A stretch of 64,000 nt of DNA from Actinocrispum wychmicini (GTDB lineage Bacteria; Actinomycetota; Actinomycetes; Mycobacteriales; Pseudonocardiaceae): positions 124,001-188,000 of the forward strand of contig NZ_SLWS01000015.1 in the NCBI RefSeq assembly GCF_004345645.1, read 5' to 3'. The notes beneath the pieces were generated by a model. It searched no databases, was not told where the DNA came from, and saw nothing but the letters and a program-made list of their open reading frames with translations. The position numbers were made by a program, and so were the translations under genes. Positions 58,309 to 64,000 of this stretch are shown piece after piece (the first letter of the stretch is position 1; every line of letters begins with the position of its first letter).

Positions 58309-61300
58309 GTGGGAGTCCTTGTGTCACTCAGACGTGCCCTCATCGCCGTACCGCCGTTACTCCTGTTGGGGCTGGCCGCCCCTGTTTCCGCAGCTCCCCT
58401 GTTCGACGTCCCCGGGGTGGCGTCGACTGTCAGTGCCGTCGATCCGGCGCACCGGATCGAGACCGCCCGCACCACCCGGCCGGTGGCGCCGGGGGTCAGT
58501 TTGAGTTCGTTCGACTGGTACGAGTCCGGTGCCGCCGGGGGCTGGGTCCGCGGCGACTCGCTCACGGTGGACCTGGGGGCCGGGACCACCATCGACTACC
58601 TCTCCCCGGGTCATGTGACCGAGGCCGCGCCGGTGTCCGCCCAGGCCGGCGCGAAGCACGCGGTCGCGGCGATCAACGGGGACTTCTTCGACATCAACAA
58701 CTCCGACGCGCCGGAAGGTGTCGGCGTGCAGTCCGGCACGCTGGTGAAGTCGCCGGAGTCCGGGCACAACCGGGCGGTCGGCATCGACGCGGCCGGTATC
58801 GGCCGGGTGATGGAGATGTTCTTCGACGGCACGCTCACGCTGCCGGCCGGCACCGCGAAGCTGTCCCAGTTGAACAGCGCCCGGATCGACCAGGACGGCA
58901 TCGGCGTGTTCAACCCGATGTGGGGCACGTACTCCCGGGACCGCGCCACCCAAGGGGCCGGTAGGACGGCCGAGGTGCTGGTGGTCAACGACGTGGTGAC
59001 CGACGTCCGGGCCAAGGCGGGCGCGGACCCGATCCCCGCCAACGGATACGCCCTGGTCGGCCGAGAGGCGGGCGCCGACACCCTGGCCGGGCTGCATGTG
59101 GGTGACCACGTGAAGGTCGACTACTCGTCGCGGACGAGTGACGGCAGCAAGCCGCGCGCCGCGATCGGCGGCAACCAGTTGCTGATCCAGAACGGCCAGA
59201 TCGTCGCGCCGGACGACCCGCTGCACCCGCGGACCGCGGTCGGGTTCTCCCAGGACGGCAAGAAGATGTTCCTGTTGACTGTGGACGGTCGGCAGGGCGC
59301 GTTCCTGCTCGGGCTGAACCTCAAGGACCTCGCGTCGGTGCTCAGGGAGATGGGCGCGTACAACGCGTTGAACCTGGACGGCGGCGGCTCCACCACGATG
59401 GTCGCCCGCGAGCCCGGCAGTGCGGCGCTGGATGTGCAGAACACGCCGTCGGACGGCTCGGAGCGGCTGGTGCCCAACGGGTTGGCCCTGTACGCGCCGG
59501 CCGGCAGCGGGAAGCTGACCGGGTTCTGGGTGCGGCCGGTGAGCGACCCGGGCAAGGCACCCGGTGCCAACACCATCCCCGGCGGCCGGCCGGACCGCGT
59601 CTTCCCCGGCCTGACCCGCCGGATGGAGGCCAATGCCTACGACGAGACCTACGGTCCGGCGAAACCGGGGCCGTTCTCCTGGCAGGCGAGGGACAACGGC
59701 TGGGTCGGCGCGGACGGCGTCTTCCACGCCACGCACAGCGGGTCCGCGAAGGTGACCGCGCGGCGCGGGAAGGTCAGCGGCGACTACACACTCACCGTGC
59801 TGGGATCCCTGGCACGGATCGCGCCGACCACGAACCGGTTGAGCCTCACCGCGTCGGGGGCGACCGGCACGGCCGGGATCGTCGGCTTCGACGACGCCGG
59901 CTTCACCGCGCCGATCGAGCCCGCGGACATCAAGCTGGACTACGACCACGACCTGCTGGACGTCACCCCGACCGCGGACGGCACCCTGCAGGTCAAGGGC
60001 CGCAAGGACCTCGGCTCGAACGTGATCACCGCGACGGTCGGCTCCCGCGTCACCAAGATCGCCGTGACGGTCGGCCTGGAAACGCGGACCATCGCCGCGT
60101 TCGACGACGGCGCCGCGTGGAAGTTCGGCTCCGCCAGGGGAACCGGCTCGGTCGCCCCGGTCCCGAACGGACACACGGGTGCCGGGTTGAAACTGTCGTA
60201 CGACTTCTCGCTGTCCACCGGCACGCGCACGGCGTACGCGATCCCGCCGACGCCGATCAAGGTCGACGGCCAGCCGCTGGCGCTCGGCGCGTGGGTGTAC
60301 GGCAACGGCAAGGGCGAGTGGACGGCGTTCACCGTGCTCGACAACCAGGGCTCGGCGAAGTCGCTGTACGGTCCGTACATCACGTGGACCGGCTGGAAGT
60401 ACCTGGAGATCCCGGTGCCGTCGGACATGGCGTTCCCGATCTCGGTCAGCCGGTTCTACACGATCGAGACGAAGGCGAGCGCGCAGTACACCGGCGAGGT
60501 GCTGATCGACGACTTCGTCGCCAAGGTGCCGCCGTCCGTGCAGATCCCGGCCGACCCGGTGGTCCAGGACCCGGTCGTGGTGCAGGACGGGAACCTGAAC
60601 GGCAAACAGTGGCGGTTCGCGGTGATGTCCGACGCCCAGTTCGTGGCCCGTGCCCCGGACAGCGACTACGTCAAGGCCGCCCGCCGCACCTTGCAGGAGA
60701 TCAAGGCGCAGCGTCCGGACTTCCTGATCATCAACGGCGACTTCGTGGACGAGGCCGCGCCCGAGGATCTCGCGCTGGCGCACCGGATCCTCAACGAGGA
60801 ACTCGGCGATTCACTGAAGTGGTACTACGTGCCGGGCAACCACGAGGTGATGGGGCCGGGCACGATCGACAACTTCCGGCGCGAGTTCGGCATCACGAAC
60901 CAGACGTTCGACCACAACGGCACCCGGTTCGTCCTGTTGGACACGTCGTCGTTGACGATCCGGGGCGGCGGCTTCGACCAGACCGCGATGCTCAAGAAGG
61001 CACTGGACTCGGCCAGGACGGACCGGTCGGTCAACTCCGTCGTGGTGCTGGAGCACGTGCCGCCGCGGGATCCCACGCCGGAGAAGGGCAGCCAGCTGAA
61101 CGACCGGATGGAGGCGGCCATGCTGGAACAGTGGCTGGCCGGTTTCCAGCGGGACACCGGCAAGGGCGCCGCGTTCGTCGGGGCGCACGTCGGCGTGTTC
61201 AACGCGTCCCATGTGGACGGTGTGCCGTACGTGATCAACGGCAACTCCGGCAAGGCCCCCGCGGGCGACAGCACCCTCGGCGGCTTCACCGGCTGGACCA

Positions 61301-61665
61301 TGTTCGGCGTGAACGACCGTAAGGGACGGGACTGGCTCGCCGCGGAGATCCGGCCCCGGGTGGACGCGTTGACCGTCAACGCGCCCACCGTGATCGGCCT
61401 GAACGAACGCCCGAAGGTCACCGCGTCGCTCACCCAGGGCACCCGGCAGGTCCCGGTGGCGTACCCGGTGAGCTACGACTGGACGGCGTCGCCGAACGTG
61501 CTCATCGGCGACTGGCGCGACTGGCGTCCATGGGACATCGCCCGGCTCGACCCGCGGACCGGCGAGATCACCCCGCTGTGGCCGGGCACGTTCACCCTCG
61601 CGGTGACCGTCAACGGCGTGACGCAGAAGTCCACCGTGCGGATCGCCCTGCACAAGGCGGCCTGA
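58309..61665 (+). CDS. secreted phosphodiester glycosidase / metallophosphoesterase fusion
   Basis: 1118 residues with a signal peptide (cleavage near VSAAP, about 29). An NAGPA-like phosphodiester glycosidase domain spans about 85-395: VAAINGDFFDINNSDAPEG, RTAVGFSQDGKKMFLLTVDGRQ and NLDGGGSTTMVA are hallmarks. Two immunoglobulin-like or carbohydrate-binding segments follow (about 400-760). A calcineurin-like phosphoesterase domain at about 765-1010 has SDAQF, GDFVDE, GNHE, a metal-binding LEHVP and GAHVGVF. A short C-terminal Ig-like segment ends the protein. It could remove and degrade a phosphodiester-linked sugar polymer outside the cell. GTG at 58309 or 58321. Confidence 0.85.
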   Translation: MGVLVSLRRALIAVPPLLLLGLAAPVSAAPLFDVPGVASTVSAVDPAHRIETARTTRPVAPGVSLSSFDWYESGAAGGWVRGDSLTVDLGAGTTIDYLSPGHVTEAAPVSAQAGAKHAVAAINGDFFDINNSDAPEGVGVQSGTLVKSPESGHNRAVGIDAAGIGRVMEMFFDGTLTLPAGTAKLSQLNSARIDQDGIGVFNPMWGTYSRDRATQGAGRTAEVLVVNDVVTDVRAKAGADPIPANGYALVGREAGADTLAGLHVGDHVKVDYSSRTSDGSKPRAAIGGNQLLIQNGQIVAPDDPLHPRTAVGFSQDGKKMFLLTVDGRQGAFLLGLNLKDLASVLREMGAYNALNLDGGGSTTMVAREPGSAALDVQNTPSDGSERLVPNGLALYAPAGSGKLTGFWVRPVSDPGKAPGANTIPGGRPDRVFPGLTRRMEANAYDETYGPAKPGPFSWQARDNGWVGADGVFHATHSGSAKVTARRGKVSGDYTLTVLGSLARIAPTTNRLSLTASGATGTAGIVGFDDAGFTAPIEPADIKLDYDHDLLDVTPTADGTLQVKGRKDLGSNVITATVGSRVTKIAVTVGLETRTIAAFDDGAAWKFGSARGTGSVAPVPNGHTGAGLKLSYDFSLSTGTRTAYAIPPTPIKVDGQPLALGAWVYGNGKGEWTAFTVLDNQGSAKSLYGPYITWTGWKYLEIPVPSDMAFPISVSRFYTIETKASAQYTGEVLIDDFVAKVPPSVQIPADPVVQDPVVVQDGNLNGKQWRFAVMSDAQFVARAPDSDYVKAARRTLQEIKAQRPDFLIINGDFVDEAAPEDLALAHRILNEELGDSLKWYYVPGNHEVMGPGTIDNFRREFGITNQTFDHNGTRFVLLDTSSLTIRGGGFDQTAMLKKALDSARTDRSVNSVVVLEHVPPRDPTPEKGSQLNDRMEAAMLEQWLAGFQRDTGKGAAFVGAHVGVFNASHVDGVPYVINGNSGKAPAGDSTLGGFTGWTMFGVNDRKGRDWLAAEIRPRVDALTVNAPTVIGLNERPKVTASLTQGTRQVPVAYPVSYDWTASPNVLIGDWRDWRPWDIARLDPRTGEITPLWPGTFTLAVTVNGVTQKSTVRIALHKAA

Positions 61666-61670
61666 CCGGA

Positions 61671-61705
61671 CGCGAGGGTGTCGACTTGGGGTCGACACCC
61701 TCGCG
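61671..61705 (+). terminator. terminator after the glycosidase gene
   Basis: Perfect 15-bp stem (61671-61685 with 61691-61705) and loop TTGGG, 5 bp past the stop. No T-run. Confidence 0.85.
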
Positions 61706-61739
61706 ACCTACCGCGAGTAGGCTCGTGGTGGAGGTCGCG

Positions 61740-62597
61740 ATGGATCACAGAATCACCTCGTTCAGCCGCGACGGCCTGACGTTCGACGTGGCCGACCAGG
61801 GGCCGTTGGACGGCGAGATCGTCGTGCTGCTGCACGGGTTCCCGCAGACGGCCGCGTCCTGGTCGGCGCTGGCGCCGTTGCTGCACGCCGAGGGCTACCG
61901 AACGCTCGCGCCGAACCAGCGTGGCTATTCACCCGGAGCGCGGCCACGGGGTCGACGCGCCTATCGGATGTCCGAACTCGTCGAGGACGTCCTCGCCCTG
62001 TACCGGGTGACTGGCGCGGACCGCGTGCACGTGATCGGTCACGACTGGGGTGCCGCGGTGGCGTGGATGCTGGCCGCGCGGCGACCGGAGGTGGTCGCCA
62101 CCCTCACCGCGTTGTCCGTGCCGCACCCGGCCGCGTTCCTGAAGTCCATGGTGACCAGCGGCCAGGCCGTCAAGTCCTGGTACATGGTGTTCTTCCAGCT
62201 GCCCTGGCTGCCCGAACTGCTCGTGCGCCTGGCCCACCGGTACGGGCGGGACCGGGCGATCAAGGTCAACATGGCCAGCGGGCAGACCGCCGAGAACGCG
62301 GCCAGGGACATCGACTTCCTGTCCGGTTCCGGTGCCCTCACCCCAGCCATCAACTGGTACCGGGCGATGCCGCTGAGCAGCCCAGGCCAGACCAGGCAAC
62401 CGGTCCGGACCCGGACCATGCTGGTCTGGGGCGATCAGGACGTCGCGCTGGGCCGCAAGGGCGCCGAACTGACCCGGGACTACGTCGCCGGGCCGTACAC
62501 GTTCCACGCCCTGCCCGGGGTCGGGCACTGGATCCCGGAGCAGGTGCCCGACCAACTCGCCGAATTCCTGCGCCCGCATCTGGCCGCGGCGACCTGA
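61740..62597 (+). CDS. alpha/beta hydrolase, epoxide-hydrolase-like
   Basis: 285 residues. The oxyanion-hole HGFPQ is at about 32, the nucleophile elbow is VIGHDWGAA (Asp at about 101), and a general-base His is near the C-terminus in GVGHWIPEQ. An Asp nucleophile, not Ser, points to an epoxide hydrolase or haloalkane dehalogenase-like enzyme; HDWGA favours epoxide hydrolase. ATG at 61740 with GGAGG 5 nt upstream. It ends 8 bp from the convergent DUF2625 gene. Confidence 0.88.
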   Translation: MDHRITSFSRDGLTFDVADQGPLDGEIVVLLHGFPQTAASWSALAPLLHAEGYRTLAPNQRGYSPGARPRGRRAYRMSELVEDVLALYRVTGADRVHVIGHDWGAAVAWMLAARRPEVVATLTALSVPHPAAFLKSMVTSGQAVKSWYMVFFQLPWLPELLVRLAHRYGRDRAIKVNMASGQTAENAARDIDFLSGSGALTPAINWYRAMPLSSPGQTRQPVRTRTMLVWGDQDVALGRKGAELTRDYVAGPYTFHALPGVGHWIPEQVPDQLAEFLRPHLAAAT

Positions 62598-62605
62598 TCC
62601 ACGCA

Positions 62606-63322
62606 TCAGACCACCCCGAGAAAGCCGGGTGTGGGCAACCCCATCTGCGTGCAGAAGGTCTCGTTCAGGCCGAGCAGCTCCGCCATCGGCACCGGCCGCC
62701 TGCTGGTGGCGGCGAGATCGTCGTGGGCTTCCTTGGACCACAGGAACGGGACCACGGACATGCCCTGCGTCGGCGCCAGCCCGGCGACCTCGTCCTGCCA
62801 GCCAGGCCATCGCAGACCCGCGTAGAACTGTTCCAACCGGCCGGCCAGCACCCAGTCCACCCACGTGCCGTACCCCATGCCCAACGCCTCCCACTCCAGG
62901 GAGTCCGGCGCGAAGAACGCGATCTGGCCGGGCTCGCCGGGCCGGCCGGCCGACGCCGGGTCGTACCCGTTGAGCACGAACACCCCGCCGACGACGTCAT
63001 GTCCGACCACGAAACCGCCCGGCGGACGCCATCCGGGATCGACCTCACCGGGAAACCGGTTGACCGTCGCCAACCCCGGCATCGCTCCCCCACCACCGCC
63101 GTAGATCCGCAACCACCCGCCGTCCACGACCACCCCACCGGTGTGCAGAACCACGGCACCGAGCACGGACCGCGCGGTCACCTGCAACTGCAGCAGGCAG
63201 GCCCGTCCCTGTTCCCCTTCGCCGGCAAGGACATCCACCCGCGCCGGACTGCTCGCGAACTCCTCCCGCAACGAAGGCCACACCGGATCATCGACGTCGA
63301 CGAGCTCGCTCAGGTCACGCAC
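62606..63322 (-). CDS. DUF2625-family protein
   Basis: 238 residues, soluble, with the family's LLQLQVTARSVLGAVVLHTGG and GGWLRIYGGGG stretches. The biological role of the family is unknown. GTG at 63322. Convergent with the alpha/beta hydrolase gene, and close (7 bp) to the ABM gene, which could be in the same operon. The recognition as DUF2625 is from memory of its conserved sequences and is tentative. Confidence 0.65.
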   Translation of the reverse strand: MRDLSELVDVDDPVWPSLREEFASSPARVDVLAGEGEQGRACLLQLQVTARSVLGAVVLHTGGVVVDGGWLRIYGGGGGAMPGLATVNRFPGEVDPGWRPPGGFVVGHDVVGGVFVLNGYDPASAGRPGEPGQIAFFAPDSLEWEALGMGYGTWVDWVLAGRLEQFYAGLRWPGWQDEVAGLAPTQGMSVVPFLWSKEAHDDLAATSRRPVPMAELLGLNETFCTQMGLPTPGFLGVV

Positions 63323-63329
63323 TCACCGA

Positions 63330-63668
63330 TCATTCCAGAGCGGCCCGCTCGAAGCCGTACGCGCGTTCCACCCTGGCGACTTCGATGTAGTAGTCCGCAT
63401 ACCACTTCCGGCGCCCAAGTCGTTGCGCCTCAATGTGTTCGGTCTGTCGTTTCCACGCGGTGATCGACTCCGCGTCGCGGTAGTAGATCACCGTGAGCTC
63501 GCGTCCGTCGGCCCCGGTCTGGGACTGCCGGCCGAGATAGCCGGGCTGCCGCACGCTCAGTTCCGCCATCCGGACCGCCATGGCGTCGTAGGCTTCCTGG
63601 TCGTCGCCGGTGAGTGCGCTGGTGATGATGACCGCATAGTACGGCGGTTCTGGCCTGGTGTTCGACAC
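63330..63668 (-). CDS. antibiotic biosynthesis monooxygenase (ABM) domain protein
   Basis: 112 residues, ferredoxin-like ABM fold: YYAVIITSALTG first strand, helix AYDAMAVRMAELSVRQPGYLG, and central ITAWKRQTEHIEAQRLGRRKWY. Such proteins act as small cofactor-free oxygenases, heme-degrading enzymes or stress-linked proteins. GTG at 63668, with TAGGAT 6 nt before it. It lies 7 bp upstream of the DUF2625 gene on the same strand. Confidence 0.82.
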   Translation of the reverse strand: MSNTRPEPPYYAVIITSALTGDDQEAYDAMAVRMAELSVRQPGYLGRQSQTGADGRELTVIYYRDAESITAWKRQTEHIEAQRLGRRKWYADYYIEVARVERAYGFERAALE

Positions 63669-63674
63669 TTCCGG

Positions 63675-63680
63675 ATCCTA
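63675..63680 (-). promoter_or_regulatory. candidate leaderless -10 box (TAGGAT)
   Basis: On the minus strand TAGGAT lies 6 nt before the GTG of the ABM gene at 63668. Confidence 0.4.
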
Positions 63681-63731
63681 GGAACCGGTCGGCGGCCCCC
63701 GCCAACGATTTCCGCCGGCGAGGGCCGTGGC

Positions 63732-64000
63732 TCAGTTCTCGATCGGGTACGTCACGCAGAGCCGGAAGCCGCCTTCGGGGGTGTGCCCAGCGTGGAACGT
63801 GCCGCCCAGCAGGACGGTCCGTTCCCGCACGCCCATCAGGCCGTGGCCGCCCGACGGCAGGCTGACGGCGCCGGCCGGCTCCTTGGCCGGGCGGTCGTTG
63901 ACCACTTCGACGATCAGCGCCGAACCGCACGGGAACATCCGGATGGTGGCGTGGGCGCCGTGCGCGTGCTTGTTGATGTTGGTCAACGCCTCCTGGACGG
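63732..64000 (-). CDS. sensor histidine kinase, C-terminal ATPase part (5' end beyond window)
   Basis: 89 codons of the kinase ATPase domain reach the window edge in frame. The N-box reads QEALTNINKHAHGA, VEVVNDRP is the following strand region, and GGHGLMGVRERTVLLGGTF is the G-box. This layout is typical of NarL-linked histidine kinases of Actinobacteria. The sensing and dimerisation parts lie outside. A response regulator is probably further left on the minus strand or outside the window; none is seen here. Confidence 0.9.
   Translation of the reverse strand, partial: VQEALTNINKHAHGAHATIRMFPCGSALIVEVVNDRPAKEPAGAVSLPSGGHGLMGVRERTVLLGGTFHAGHTPEGGFRLCVTYPIEN

Noticed and set aside
1..64000. 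tRNA or rRNA genes
   Set aside because: No clover-leaf or ribosomal sequence was recognised by eye anywhere in the window; a tRNA scan was not possible here.

Overview
The window is GC-rich actinomycete chromosome. Many genes start with GTG, operons overlap by ATGA/GTGA, and TANNNT boxes repeatedly sit 6-8 nt before start codons, as in leaderless actinobacterial promoters. The backbone order (suf operon, mptB, ABC exporter, ctaA, qor, ctaB, tkt-tal-pgi-zwf-opcA, pgl) resembles the Mycobacterium Rv1445c-Rv1466 neighbourhood. Gene content (P450 cluster, collagen-like protein, many regulators) suggests a filamentous Pseudonocardiales relative such as Amycolatopsis or Kibdelosporangium; this genus-level guess is inference.

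Layout. 1-7.3 kb: an oxidative cluster (truncated cytochrome P450, ferredoxin reductase, MBL-fold hydrolase, class A flavin monooxygenase), then a 165-nt near-perfect hairpin, a possible 40-residue peptide on the minus strand, and a fused alpha/beta 2-oxoacid dehydrogenase E1. 7.3-15.8 kb (minus): a secreted collagen-like protein, a Mug glycosylase and the iron-sulfur operon sufR-B-D-Rieske-C-S-U-Uma2-T. 15.9-17.5 kb: mptB. 17.5-26.2 kb: an accessory island holding a tightly packed five-gene minus-strand operon (TIR protein, NTPase-like repeat protein, SPFH-like protein, vWA protein, zinc-ribbon membrane protein), an XRE regulator, and a divergent ArsR regulator/MFS pair. 26.3-33.9 kb: ABC exporter, ctaA, desaturase, phosphotransferase, aminotransferase IV, qor and an FKBP lipoprotein. 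34-40.1 kb: a membrane/cupin/HD module, Ddn-like protein, polysaccharide deacetylase, sugar dehydrogenase, thioesterase and a frameshifted AraC regulator.

40.1-48.6 kb: ctaB divergent from tkt-tal-pgi-zwf-opcA, which supply both arms of the pentose phosphate pathway. 48.6-54.8 kb: a hairpin terminator, a three-copy 23-bp-period repeat, a predicted pseudokinase, pgl, a nitrilase-family hydrolase, lon with a HAIR-like upstream element, and a methyltransferase. 54.8-64 kb: a two-domain GDPD, a lone TnpB with hairpins after its 3' end, a large secreted glycosidase/phosphoesterase, an epoxide-hydrolase-like protein, DUF2625 and ABM proteins, and the end of a histidine kinase.

The strongest candidates for something undescribed are the TIR-centred operon with amyloid-like repeat motifs on two of its proteins, and the 165-nt hairpin whose imperfections are G-U wobbles only when read from the plus strand.
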